Origin: a virus
Length of the DNA stretch: 27,479 nt
Strand: one strand, 5' to 3'
IMG/VR virus record: IMGVR_UViG_3300042691_008652
Location: 1 to 27,479 of that record
Below, piece by piece: positions 20,059-27,479 of this stretch (position 1 is its first letter; every line of letters starts with the position of its first letter). The notes below the pieces were generated by a model. That model saw nothing but the letters and a program-made list of their open reading frames with translations. It made no database searches and was not told where the DNA came from. A program made the translations under genes and the position numbers.

Positions 20059-21015
20059 TTAGGCGCAGATGACGGCCTGGCGCTCGCGGTTTGAAACGGT
20101 CATGTTGCCGGCGAGGTACATCGGCATCACCATCGCGTCTTGGTTCACGGAGGCCTTATCGCCAGCCGGCTTCATCCAGCGGCCTTTCGCCTTGCGCACG
20201 AATAGGTAGTCCGTGTTGAGCATATACATGCGCGTGGCGTTGCACTGGTCGTCGTACACCACAGGCAGGTTGCCCATAAACGTCAGGTTCGTAAACCCGG
20301 CCCCTGCGCCCTTGTCGTCGCTGAACCGCTGGTTCACCTGCAACGAGTTCAGGTAGTACAAGTAGTAGGTCTGGCCGGCGACGCAGAGATCAGGCTTGTC
20401 CGCGCCGCGGATCACGTTGATGTGCGCCGTGTTCATGGCGTTCTGGATGGTCGTGGCCGAGGCCGTGACGCCATTGGTCGAGAAGTCGTAGACGTAGTTT
20501 CTCCACCAGCTGTAGGTGCTGCCGGAGATGCCGCCGACCGTGTTGGTATTGGTGTCGGCAACGAGCAGCTGCAGCCCGCCGAACTCCTTGCCGCCGGAAC
20601 CCGTGCCATCGGCATAGAGCGCCGTCGCCACCGTGTTTTTCAGCGACTTCTCAAGGTTGCGGATACGCGACTTGAGCAGGTTGTGCACCGCCTCGCGCCC
20701 GCTGTTCTGGATTTCCTCAAGGCCGGTGATGACCACGTTGCCGGCGAGCTGCTTGTAGGCGTACTCGGCAGCCGTGAACGTCTCGGACGATGAAATGTCC
20801 AGTGCTTCGGCGCCCGTGTACCAGTTCACGGTTCCGTTCTCGGCATACTCAAGCTCCTGGACGATGGAACGGCCGGTCGCGGTGTTGCCGTTGCCCTTTC
20901 GCTCGATGGCGCGGAGCAGGGCGTTGTGGTTCGTGATGTTGTCCGCGAGCTCGCCGGAATAGCCCTGCAAGGTCGTGGTTACGATGTCCGTGAAGGACGA
21001 GTTAGGAGATGCCAT
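20059..21015 (-). CDS. Major capsid protein
   Basis: The 318-residue protein lies directly after scaffold and before the decoration-type gene. SFTDIVTTTLQGYSGELADNITNHN (7-31) is the N-arm. NGTVNWYTGAEALDISSSETFTAAEYAYKQ (about 59-88) and GNVVITGLEEIQNSGREAVHNLLKSRIRNLEKSL (92-125) correspond to the E-loop and spine-helix order of HK97-fold coats. NLTFMGNLPVVYDDQC (about 248-263) and YMLNTDYLFVRKAKGRWM form the closing strands. It forms the icosahedral shell. The Shine-Dalgarno is weak for what should be the most abundant product (only GCGAG about 15 nt from the ATG), so coupling to the scaffold gene 30 nt upstream may matter. Confidence 0.85.
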   Translation of the reverse strand: MASPNSSFTDIVTTTLQGYSGELADNITNHNALLRAIERKGNGNTATGRSIVQELEYAENGTVNWYTGAEALDISSSETFTAAEYAYKQLAGNVVITGLEEIQNSGREAVHNLLKSRIRNLEKSLKNTVATALYADGTGSGGKEFGGLQLLVADTNTNTVGGISGSTYSWWRNYVYDFSTNGVTASATTIQNAMNTAHINVIRGADKPDLCVAGQTYYLYYLNSLQVNQRFSDDKGAGAGFTNLTFMGNLPVVYDDQCNATRMYMLNTDYLFVRKAKGRWMKPAGDKASVNQDAMVMPMYLAGNMTVSNRERQAVICA

Positions 21016-21044
21016 GGTGTTGTGTGCTCGCTAGTTGGGTGCGC

Positions 21045-22148
21045 TCACAGTCCCGCCGACGACAAAGCGCCGTCCAAAATCGAATCGAGCGAGGCCGATT
21101 TGGTCTTGCCGTTGGCTGTGACGCCTGACGACCTGACCGGGGCAGCCTTTTTTGCGCGTGCAATAGCCTGAGCTTGCGCTTCCTGAGCTTGCCTTTGCCG
21201 GGCGGTCAACTCGGCCTGCAGCTTCTGCTGCAAGGGCTCGGTGGCCTTGGCGTAGGCGTCCTCCAGCGTCGTGGCCTTCCCATCCGCAAGCAGCTGTCCC
21301 ATGGCTGGCTTGACCACTTCATAGAAGGGGTACTTTGGCGAGCCGTCTGGATTGGTTGCGCTGGAAAAGGCGGCGAGTGTGCTGTGAACTTGCTCAGTAG
21401 CGCGCAATTCCTGCTGCTGCTGATACGATTGGAGTTGGCTTTCTAGATGGCGGATCTGAGATTGCAGATCATGGACGACCGGATACGCCTGCCCCTGCGG
21501 CTGCAGCGGATCGGCGAACGGGTCGGGCTCGGGTGGCGCAAACGGAATGCCGTAGGTTTGTGCGATGGTCCCAAACAGCTTCAGCTTATCGGCATACGTG
21601 CCGTAGGCGAGCGTCGCTTCAATGTTGGCATACGACTTGATCAGTTCACCGGGAGACTTCCCGATGCTGCGCAGGGTCGGCGCCACTTCGCGTGTCGCTT
21701 CCAGAATGGGCTCGAGCTGCTTTTGGGCGTCGCCGGCCTCGGCCAGCTTGCGCTGATAGAACGCGGTCGTTTCGCTCTGCCGGTCCATGACGAGCTTTTG
21801 CACGTCAGCGGGGAGCTTCGCGAACGCCTCACGCTGTTCCGGCTTCCATCCCGTGAAGTGGCCGTCCGTCCATGCCGGCTGCGCTGCCGGTGGTGCGGAT
21901 TGGGCTTCCACGGTCTCAACCGGGGCCTTAGCGCCGTCGTCGGCTGCGGCGAGCACGTCGCCGCCCTCAACGGGCTTCGGATCTTTGGGAACGAAGCGGC
22001 CCTTGTCGTCGCGCCCATCATCGCGCGCCGTGGCCTCGGGTGCTTCGTCCGGTGTCTCTGTGACAGGCTCTGCAGGCCCGTCGAAATTGGCAAGTGCCTT
22101 GTCGAGCACCGCGTCGATACTGGTGTCGTCGTTGGTCTCGTCAGCCAC
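21045..22148 (-). CDS. Scaffolding protein, GTG start
   Basis: The start is GTG 22148, with GGAG 6 nt upstream, overlapping the end of the 88-aa gene. Upstream in-frame codons are Arg/Ser-rich noise. The 367 residues begin ADETNDDTSIDAVLDKALAN, then an acidic Asp/Glu/Pro/Ala-rich third, a helical centre (KLPADVQKLVMDRQSETTAF, YQRKLAEAGDAQKQLEPIL), a Gln-rich coiled coil (LQSQIRHLESQLQSYQQQQE, about 226-245) and a basic C-terminus (AIARAKKAAPVRSSGV). Acidic-helical-basic layout and its place right before the capsid gene are typical of podovirus scaffolds, which guide procapsid assembly and leave. Confidence 0.75.
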   Translation of the reverse strand: MADETNDDTSIDAVLDKALANFDGPAEPVTETPDEAPEATARDDGRDDKGRFVPKDPKPVEGGDVLAAADDGAKAPVETVEAQSAPPAAQPAWTDGHFTGWKPEQREAFAKLPADVQKLVMDRQSETTAFYQRKLAEAGDAQKQLEPILEATREVAPTLRSIGKSPGELIKSYANIEATLAYGTYADKLKLFGTIAQTYGIPFAPPEPDPFADPLQPQGQAYPVVHDLQSQIRHLESQLQSYQQQQELRATEQVHSTLAAFSSATNPDGSPKYPFYEVVKPAMGQLLADGKATTLEDAYAKATEPLQQKLQAELTARQRQAQEAQAQAIARAKKAAPVRSSGVTANGKTKSASLDSILDGALSSAGL

Positions 22149-22407
22149 GCAATTCTCCGGATTTCCAGGCATCCCACCAGACGGGCTTGCTCGAGCCGGT
22201 CCAGTCGTTGCCAACCTGCTTCGTGCCCGTGCGGGCTTCGTACTCTCTGAGCTTGGAGCGCGACGTGATCTCGACGCCGTCTTGGGTCCGGAATGGCTTG
22301 ATGTCCGGCACAAACTGGTGCGCGGGCGTCACCTCGGGGCCGTTGTGGTCGTAGATTTCCACCATGCGCTCAAGGTCTGGATCGTAACGAAAGCGTTTGC
22401 GGCTCAT
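22141..22407 (-). CDS. Small conserved protein before scaffold (88 aa)
   Basis: ATG 22407 overlaps the TGA of the Cys-rich gene (ATGA). It reads MSRKRFRYDPDLERMVEI, VPDIKPFRTQDGVEITSRSK and LREYEARTGTKQVGNDW, a pattern I recall from small proteins just upstream of scaffold genes in many podoviruses (k.y.yd....vei...h...D.kpy.sp.dG..i.sRsk.re.lk..g.ieVGne). Function is not known. It is basic at the start and ends in a Trp-rich tail (KPVWWDAWKSG). Its fixed place between portal and scaffold suggests a morphogenesis role. Confidence 0.65.
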   Translation of the reverse strand: MSRKRFRYDPDLERMVEIYDHNGPEVTPAHQFVPDIKPFRTQDGVEITSRSKLREYEARTGTKQVGNDWTGSSKPVWWDAWKSGELRG

Positions 22408-22634
22408 TCCTGCACCCATCTCGGCACGTCGTCTGGAAGCGGATCATCGGGTGGCAGCACGTCGGCGAGCACGTCGCTGTCGCGCCAGTCTGAGCACAGC
22501 CCCATATCGAGCGTCTTCGCGTTGTGCCGCTCGCATGGCCCGGCAGAAGTCTCGCCGCCCTTCCACCATCCGCAATTCGCGCACTTCGGCTGGTCGTTAG
22601 CGCGCTGCGCTTCAATTCGGGCGCTGTTGGCCAT
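22404..22634 (-). CDS. Cys-rich small protein after the portal, possible metal-binding (76 aa)
   Basis: CANCGWWKGGE at 18-28 gives a CxxC pair followed by a Trp-Trp, and GPCERHNAKTLDMGLCSDW at 32-50 supplies two more Cys and a His. The four-Cys layout resembles high-potential iron-sulfur-like or small zinc-binding proteins in which C..C.ww...g.C......tp....C.dw repeats. Many phages carry such a protein near the portal. The tail is acidic and Pro-rich (PPDDPLPDDVPRW). ATG 22634 has AAGG 7 nt upstream, and 23 bp overlap the portal gene. Metal binding is inferred from the Cys spacing. Confidence 0.55.
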   Translation of the reverse strand: MANSARIEAQRANDQPKCANCGWWKGGETSAGPCERHNAKTLDMGLCSDWRDSDVLADVLPPDDPLPDDVPRWVQE

Positions 22635-24600
22635 TGGCTGCCTTCTGTTGGAGCGCCATCATGCCGGCATCGCGTGCGAACGCGGCCTTGGCCTGCTGCG
22701 CTTCCATGTCAATCGCGGTCTTCTGCTGGTGTGCCTGCAGGTCCATGACCTTCGCTTGCATGTCTAGCTGATGGCCCTCCCGCTTCATGGCCATCTCGGC
22801 TTCTTTGGCCTTCATGTCGGCCTCGGCCTTGACCACGGCAGGATCAGGCGGCGGCGGCTGTTGCGCGGCCTGCGCCTGCTGCTGCGCCAGCGTCTGGAAC
22901 GCCTCGTCGATGCTGTCTTCCATGGTGCGCCCGGCCTTGAAGCCGCGCACGCCGAACGCCATCAACTCGCCCACGAGTTTGAGCATCGGCGGGCCACCCA
23001 TCTGCACGACGGGAAGCCACTGCTGCGCCATGCCGCCCATAGCGGTCAGCATCTCAACGCGGCTCTGCTTCTCGGCCTCCGCGTCTTCGAACACGGTGCT
23101 GTCGGTCTCGATGTCGATTTGATAGCCGCGCATGTCGTCTGAGCGCAGAACTTGGATGGCCTGCTGAAACCACTCATCCTGTGCGTTCATGCCCGTGATC
23201 GCGGCCAGCTTCTCCGGCGTGAAGTTCTGGCAGATCAGTTCGGCCTTGATCCTGTAGCTGTCGCGCACCCACCGTTGAACCTCGCGCTGTGCATCGCGAA
23301 GCCGCATCGATCCGAACTGCGCCTTGATGTTCTGCGCCGTCGCGGTCTCATTCGGGTTCGTGGAGCCGCGCACGATGTCGGAAATGCCGCTGATCTCGTA
23401 AATTGCCTGAATGAGCCGATCGCGCTGCTCGTAAAGGCCGATGAGGGTGTCAGCAATCGGCTTGATGTCTTCGGTGTCGAAGGCCTTCTTCAACCCGCCA
23501 GCCTGCTGGACGAGGTTGTATTTCGCCCCGTCCACGCCGATGAATTCGTTATCGCCTGCCTTGGCAAGCCGTTTGAGCTCAGGCACGCTGGCGTCATACA
23601 CGCCGCGCCGCTTCAGCGCCTTCACCAGATTGGAGATGCGCCCCGTGATCTCGTCCAGATCCTCGGCCTGGTCCTCATACTCCGCATAATAGGCCGTCGG
23701 CACGTAGCTGTCGGTGCCAAGCACGGCGGACAGCGGCTCAGCCAGCGGAAAGAAGCCCTCGAGCTCGTAGGGGTCGTCATCGATCCGCAGCGCCTTCGGG
23801 TGCCCCTTGACGATCCAATAGCGGCGCTTGCTGCTCTTGCACCAGATTTCCCACACCTCGGCGCGCTTGATGTCGTCGGGGATGTCGCGATCCGACTTGT
23901 CGCCCATGTCGGGCGCCCAATTGAGCGGAATCTCGTCGGGGTTTTCGAAGCCGTTCTCTTTCAGATCGTGACGGGACATGCGATGGCGGAAGCCAACCCA
24001 TGTCACCTCATCCCAGCACTGCCCCGGCGACCACAGAAAGTCTTTCCAGTAAACGTGATGCTCTTTGATCTCCTGCTCGCCGATCTGCTCAACCATCACC
24101 GGCTGGCCGTCCGGCCCCATCATGGGTTGACCGGTTATCGGATCGATTTGCGGGGCCTGCGTGGTTTCGGCCTCGTACTCGAGCCGCACAACGCCACGCC
24201 CCGGCAACGTCAGATCGTGCACGCCGGCGCGGTAGGCCCTGTCGTGTTTGGTGTTGTCGGCGCAATAGGACAGCGACCGTTCGACGATCTCGGCCACCGT
24301 GCGGGCCACTGGGTTGCGGTCCCCAAAGCGGCGACGCACGTCCGGCTTTGGCGTGCGAGCGTACAAAGCAGACTTGAGCGTTTCGGTGTTCGAATACAGG
24401 ATCGAGAACTGACGCGACTTGCGATTGCGGAGCGCCGCCTGCTGTTCGCGCCGATACCGCTTCTGGATCTTGTCGCCGTACTCGCACCAGTCCTTGACCT
24501 CGCGTTCCGCGAGATGCAGCTGGACTTGCCAGTGACGCGAAGCCTGCTCCGGCGTCATGCCCTTGTCGTCGGTGTCTTCGGCTTTGCCGGGCTCGTCCAT
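22612..24600 (-). CDS. Portal protein, podovirus type
   Basis: The product is about 662 residues. FSILYSNTETLKSALYARTPKPDVRRRF (about 71-98) is the conserved early motif of podovirus portals. GVVRLEYEAET, KEHHVYWKDFLWSP, then AYYAEYEDQAEDLDEITGRISNLVKAL and ISDIVRGSTNPNETATAQNIKAQFGSMRLRD cover wing, stem and clip. The final 90 residues are a Gln/Ala/Lys coiled coil (MKAKEAEMAMKREGHQLDMQ), like the barrel of P22 gp1. The dodecameric ring is the DNA entry and exit gate and binds TerL. GTG 24603 and ATG 24600 are adjacent; ATG is preferred, sharing its base with the previous TGA (TGATG). Confidence 0.85.
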   Translation of the reverse strand: MDEPGKAEDTDDKGMTPEQASRHWQVQLHLAEREVKDWCEYGDKIQKRYRREQQAALRNRKSRQFSILYSNTETLKSALYARTPKPDVRRRFGDRNPVARTVAEIVERSLSYCADNTKHDRAYRAGVHDLTLPGRGVVRLEYEAETTQAPQIDPITGQPMMGPDGQPVMVEQIGEQEIKEHHVYWKDFLWSPGQCWDEVTWVGFRHRMSRHDLKENGFENPDEIPLNWAPDMGDKSDRDIPDDIKRAEVWEIWCKSSKRRYWIVKGHPKALRIDDDPYELEGFFPLAEPLSAVLGTDSYVPTAYYAEYEDQAEDLDEITGRISNLVKALKRRGVYDASVPELKRLAKAGDNEFIGVDGAKYNLVQQAGGLKKAFDTEDIKPIADTLIGLYEQRDRLIQAIYEISGISDIVRGSTNPNETATAQNIKAQFGSMRLRDAQREVQRWVRDSYRIKAELICQNFTPEKLAAITGMNAQDEWFQQAIQVLRSDDMRGYQIDIETDSTVFEDAEAEKQSRVEMLTAMGGMAQQWLPVVQMGGPPMLKLVGELMAFGVRGFKAGRTMEDSIDEAFQTLAQQQAQAAQQPPPPDPAVVKAEADMKAKEAEMAMKREGHQLDMQAKVMDLQAHQQKTAIDMEAQQAKAAFARDAGMMALQQKAANGQQRPN

Positions 24601-24851
24601 CACAGCCCCGTCGCGGTGTTAATTGCCGACCAATTCGTGAAGCCTTTGGCGACGGCATAGGCCTGTTGCGCCTCGGGCAACGCCGTGTACGACGCCACAA
24701 GCTCCGCGTTGATCCACGCCAGCATGCGCTCGTTGTAGGTTGTGCCCGTGGTGCCATCCTTGGTGAACAGCGCCAGCCAGTCCGCGTTATAGGGACCCGT
24801 GGTGCTGGTGCTGGCGCGGATGGCAGCCTGCAGGCCGCTGTGATTGCTCAT
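24600..24851 (-). CDS. Small hypothetical protein between terminase and portal (83 aa)
   Basis: ATG 24851 overlaps the TGA of the large terminase (ATGA). The product, MSNHSGLQAAIRASTSTTGP then YNADWLALFTKDGTTGTTYN and helical ERMLAWINAELVASYTAL, ends NWSAINTATGL. It has no membrane segment. It belongs to the small, poorly described proteins commonly found between TerL and portal in podoviruses, which may act in portal or motor assembly; no function is claimed. Longer upstream starts lie in the terminase reading region and are not credible. Confidence 0.6.
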   Translation of the reverse strand: MSNHSGLQAAIRASTSTTGPYNADWLALFTKDGTTGTTYNERMLAWINAELVASYTALPEAQQAYAVAKGFTNWSAINTATGL

Positions 24852-26179
24852 TCGTCGTCCATCTCGCCGAGCACGTCGGCCATGGTGCGGGGCTTCAACA
24901 GAGCCTTGATCGGGTCGGACGGCTTGGCCTCCGGCTGCATCTCGCGCCAGGCCATGGCCGCATAGCGGAAGGCGTCGGCGGCGTGGCTCGTCCAATCGTG
25001 CTTAGGGCTCGTTTTGAACGTCTTAGCCTTGCCGTCAAACTCGGCGTGGTACTGGCGCAGCGCCTCGAGGCCGTGCTTGCACTTTATGCTATCGAACCAG
25101 AAGCGCGGGAAGCCGATGCGGGCGGCGTTGATGCCGTCCATGATCGTGTGCGCTGGGATCAGGCGCGGCTTGCGGCCTAAGCTGATCAGCGTCTCAACAC
25201 GGGTGCGTCCGGTTCCTAGCTCGCGGACCTTCGCGTCATGCGGCACCCAATCGTCCGCATAGCTGTATCCGCGTGCTCTCAGAACGCCGACGTAGTGCTC
25301 GAGGCCGTGGCCCGCGTTCTCGTAGTAGTCCACGAACCGGACGCCATCGTGCGCCACCTGGAAAAACCAGATCGACGTGCTGTCATCCACGCCCAAATCC
25401 CACGCGGTATAGACCGGCAGCGACGGATCGACCTCGATCGGACGGATGCGGCCGGCGCGCTCCGCGTCAACCACTTCCTTGCCGTAATACGCGCCCACCA
25501 CAGCCGCGTTAAAATCGCATTCGATCTCTTGGCTGTACTGCTCCGGCGTCATCTCGGCCTTGAGCGCGTCAAGCTCTTCGTCATCAAGCAAGCCGCTGTC
25601 GGAGCCCTTGAGCATCAGCGCGAACCAGTCCGGTGACTGCTGCGCCCGCTCCCACACGTGAAAGAAGTCATTGCGGCCTTTCGGTGTGCCGATAAACGTG
25701 GCCCAGCCCTTGCGATCTGCGAGCATCGGGCGGATGACCTCGGGCCAAGCTGCCGGGTGCATGTCGCCGTACTCATCGAGAATGCAGCCGTCGAGGTAGG
25801 CGCCGCGAAGCCGGTCATAGTTGTCGGCACCCGCGAGGCGAACACGGGCTTTGTTGTGGGCGAACTCAACGTACAGTTCGCTTTCGTTCAGCTTCACGCC
25901 GGGGATCGGCGCCGTGAACCGCTTCACGTAGAGCCAGGCGACATCCTTAGCCTGGTTCCAGTGCGGGGCCACGTAACCGAAGCGCCCGTCCGGCTTGTCA
26001 CAGCGCAGCGCCCAGTCGATTAGATCCATAACGCATGCGACCGTCTTGCCGGCGCGGCGATGGGCGACAAGGCAGGACCAACGGGCGCGGCGCTTGTGGA
26101 ACGGGACAAATTGCTCGCGCGGCCGATAGCCGAGATCAATGACGCGGCGTCTTGGGCTGATCGCTGTTTGGGTCTGCAT
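24848..26179 (-). CDS. terL: Large terminase subunit (packaging ATPase/nuclease)
   Basis: Walker A is VAHRRAGKT (38-46), Walker B is CILDEYGD (132-139) with Asp135-Glu136, and the coupling motif is FIGTPKG (162-168). The C-terminal RNase H-like nuclease shows AWDLGVDD (259-266, with Asp261), WVPHDAK (311-317, Asp315) and a final HAADAFRYAA (399-408, Asp402). At 443 residues it is slightly short but complete. The enzyme pumps DNA into the procapsid through the portal and cuts concatemers. ATG 26179 overlaps the small terminase gene by 44 bp. The length and motif style match the podovirus TerL group seen with HNH- or P22-like relatives; packaging mode cannot be told from sequence alone. Confidence 0.92.
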   Translation of the reverse strand: MQTQTAISPRRRVIDLGYRPREQFVPFHKRRARWSCLVAHRRAGKTVACVMDLIDWALRCDKPDGRFGYVAPHWNQAKDVAWLYVKRFTAPIPGVKLNESELYVEFAHNKARVRLAGADNYDRLRGAYLDGCILDEYGDMHPAAWPEVIRPMLADRKGWATFIGTPKGRNDFFHVWERAQQSPDWFALMLKGSDSGLLDDEELDALKAEMTPEQYSQEIECDFNAAVVGAYYGKEVVDAERAGRIRPIEVDPSLPVYTAWDLGVDDSTSIWFFQVAHDGVRFVDYYENAGHGLEHYVGVLRARGYSYADDWVPHDAKVRELGTGRTRVETLISLGRKPRLIPAHTIMDGINAARIGFPRFWFDSIKCKHGLEALRQYHAEFDGKAKTFKTSPKHDWTSHAADAFRYAAMAWREMQPEAKPSDPIKALLKPRTMADVLGEMDDE

Positions 26180-26456
26180 CGGTCCTAGGGACTGCGGAAA
26201 TCAACGCGATGCCGTACATGCTGTCAGGGTCAGTCTTGTGCTCAATGTTCGAAAGGCGCGCGTGCATGTACGGAGCAGCTGCCTTTGCAGCATCGAGGCG
26301 CTTGTCGAATTGCTGGCCCTCGTCACGCATGGCGGACAGCAGGAACTCGAGCGGCGTAATGCCTTCCTCGGCTGCTCGCGTTGCTATCTCGACCGTCTTT
26401 TTGCTAAGGGCGCCACGCTTACGTCCGGCGCCCTCTCTCTTACCGCCACGCGACAC
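26136..26456 (-). CDS. terS: Small terminase subunit-like DNA-binding protein, GTG start
   Basis: GTG 26456 has AGGA about 10 nt upstream. The N-terminus SRGGKREGAGRKRGALSKKT is the AT-hook-like GGxRxGAGR(P/K)kG opening typical of small proteins encoded directly before TerL. It is followed by a helical part (EIATRAAEEGITPLEFLLSA, MRDEGQQFDKRLDAAKAAAPY) and then YMHARLSNIE, common in phage small terminases. At 106 residues it is short. It would recognise phage DNA and load the large subunit. The end overlaps TerL by 44 bp, implying coupled translation. Assignment is by motif plus position. Confidence 0.75.
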   Translation of the reverse strand: MSRGGKREGAGRKRGALSKKTVEIATRAAEEGITPLEFLLSAMRDEGQQFDKRLDAAKAAAPYMHARLSNIEHKTDPDSMYGIALISAVPRTDADPNSDQPKTPRH

Positions 26457-26486
26457 GTCTTTGATTTCCTTTGATAGTTGTTTGAA

Positions 26487-27446
26487 TTACGCCATCACCG
26501 CCGTGCGGGGCTGGATGCCCTCAGGGGTGCGGATGTGGTGAGTGGCAAGCCAGCGGTCCTTGACGGCGGTTGCCTTGTCGGCTGCCTTGGCGATGCCCTG
26601 AACGGTGCCGGCCACGCTGTCAAAGGCGTAGGCGATGAAGTTAAGCAGCCCCCCGGCGCAGATCGCGAACAGGGCAAGGATGCTGCTGATGCCAATGCCG
26701 GCCCAGTAGACGGCGCTGCTGTTGGGTGCCTCGCTGGCGGTCATGATGGACGCGAGAACGGCGCCCTGGCTGGCAGCAACCGCTGTGGTGGCTTGGCTTG
26801 AGGACACGGCTTTGCGAGCGGTGGCGAGTTCAGCCTCGGCCTGCTTCAGCTCTTCGCGGACGGTCTGTGCTTCGACGGCGCCGGCTTTGTCGGCAATGGC
26901 AGAGGCATAGTCAGAACAGAACGCGCGGGTCTGCGGTCCCGTGGTGCGCTTGCACCCGTCCGTGGTGTTCCAGAAGCGATGGGCCATGGCGTTGTCGATG
27001 GCAGCCTGCGCTTGATCGGCATTGCGGACAGGGACCATCTTCAAACGGCTCTGCAGGCGGTCCACGTTCTTTGACAAACGGTCAACGTCGCCGATGTTGT
27101 GCGTCGATACCGTCTGCTGCAGCTTGGCCTGAGCAATGGTCGCGTCACGGTTGGAAGCTGTGAATCCCGTGTGGCTCAGGAACTCGACCGTTACGCCAAT
27201 GGCGAACAAAGCCACGGCGGCATGGCCGACAACAGTTAGGCCACGGCGGTAGGCTGCGAACGCGAACACCAGCGCATAGCCGACGATCACGGTGCAGAGG
27301 GCAAGCAGGATAGCAAGGCTCAGCTGCTCGAGCAGGCCACGGCCGAGATGCCAGCCGAATTGGGCGGTGATCGCTGCAGCGGTGGCGGTGGCGATAAACC
27401 CGGCCTGCTTGGCGCGGGGAATGAGCTTGTCGAAGTCGGTAGTCAT
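26487..27446 (-). CDS. Multi-span membrane protein with coiled coils (319 aa)
   Basis: Membrane segments are visible at about 15-31, 43-66 (LAILLALCTVIVGYALVFAF), 73-92 and 245-275 (VYWAGIGISSILALFAICAGG). A soluble region between them has coiled-coil stretches (98-140 and 186-220) and two Cys (C165, C177) flanking a GPQTRAF turn. No named family is recognised; similar layouts occur as prophage membrane proteins in rhizobia. ATG 27446 has GAGGGA about 9 nt upstream, but that site lies in a GTCCC/GGGAC hairpin. It is the first visible gene of the leftward late operon, 31 bp before TerS. A role in exclusion of other phages is one possibility. Confidence 0.65.
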   Translation of the reverse strand: MTTDFDKLIPRAKQAGFIATATAAAITAQFGWHLGRGLLEQLSLAILLALCTVIVGYALVFAFAAYRRGLTVVGHAAVALFAIGVTVEFLSHTGFTASNRDATIAQAKLQQTVSTHNIGDVDRLSKNVDRLQSRLKMVPVRNADQAQAAIDNAMAHRFWNTTDGCKRTTGPQTRAFCSDYASAIADKAGAVEAQTVREELKQAEAELATARKAVSSSQATTAVAASQGAVLASIMTASEAPNSSAVYWAGIGISSILALFAICAGGLLNFIAYAFDSVAGTVQGIAKAADKATAVKDRWLATHHIRTPEGIQPRTAVMA

Positions 27447-27454
27447 GGTCTGGT

Positions 27455-27469
27455 GTCCCTCAGTGGGAC
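27455..27469. promoter_or_regulatory. Hairpin enclosing the ribosome site of the 319-aa membrane protein
   Basis: GTCCC (27455-27459) and GGGAC (27465-27469) pair around a 5-nt loop. Read on the minus strand, the second arm contains the GAGGGAC Shine-Dalgarno region for ATG 27446, so the folded mRNA would hide part of the site. The stem is only 5 bp, so the effect may be small. Confidence 0.3.
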
Positions 27470-27479
27470 GCGCACTAGT

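Noticed and set aside
23152-24660. Long plus-strand open frame (502 codons) opposite the portal gene
   Set aside because: Antisense of a confidently identified portal gene; composition typical of a codon-position shadow in GC-rich DNA.
1-27479. CRISPR array, insertion sequence or rRNA
   Set aside because: No regularly spaced repeats, no transposase with flanking inverted repeats and no rRNA-like stretch were found by reading.

Overview
The window is the structural (late) half of a temperate podovirus, most likely a prophage, in a GC-rich alphaproteobacterium (rhizobial or Bradyrhizobium-like by protein style; this host guess is inference). Evidence: a fixed order of small terminase, large terminase, portal, scaffold, capsid, P22 gp4-like and gp10-like neck proteins, ejection proteins, tail fibres and lysis genes. 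There is no tape-measure, sheath or tail-tube gene, so the tail is short. Nearly all of it is one tightly packed minus-strand operon, with ATGA, TGATG or TAATG overlaps at most gene junctions.

Left edge (1-770): the C-terminal half of a tyrosine recombinase on the plus strand, a 200-bp spacer with an imperfect direct repeat, and an intact tRNA-Val(UAC). The 3' half of this tRNA is also read antisense as the tail of an HNH/AP2 endonuclease gene, so it is the best candidate attachment core. The integrase lies on the 5' side of the tRNA, which is not the usual prophage arrangement.

Control block (726-3144): a minus-strand set (serine-recombinase-like protein lacking the catalytic residues, three small unknown proteins, HNH/AP2 endonuclease) diverges from a plus-strand pair (small membrane protein, zinc-ribbon-like protein). 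The shared 98-bp intergenic region has a good sigma70-type promoter facing right, and a 12-bp dyad that supplies -35-like hexamers to both directions. It looks like a small regulatory switch.

Lysis block (3020-4669): a coiled-coil/hydrophobic protein, overlapping spanin genes (lipoprotein Rz1 nested partly in Rz), a muralytic enzyme with a C-terminal membrane segment, and a 41-residue single-span membrane protein.

Host recognition (4657-9073): a SPRY-domain protein, a putative fibre-assembly protein and two fibres with related N-termini. A probable terminator and a small plus-strand membrane ORF separate these from the ejection genes.

Ejection and cargo block (9251-15380): three internal virion-type proteins, a GNAT-like protein and an ADP-ribosyltransferase-like protein. 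Neck and head block (15380-24851): gp10-like and gp4-like proteins, small unknowns, a helix-hairpin-helix protein, a DUF115/MptE-like protein, a decoration-like protein, capsid, scaffold and portal. Packaging (24848-26456): TerL and TerS. The right edge holds a multi-span membrane protein. Replication and further early genes are not in the window. All family assignments come from reading motifs and gene order; no database search was run.
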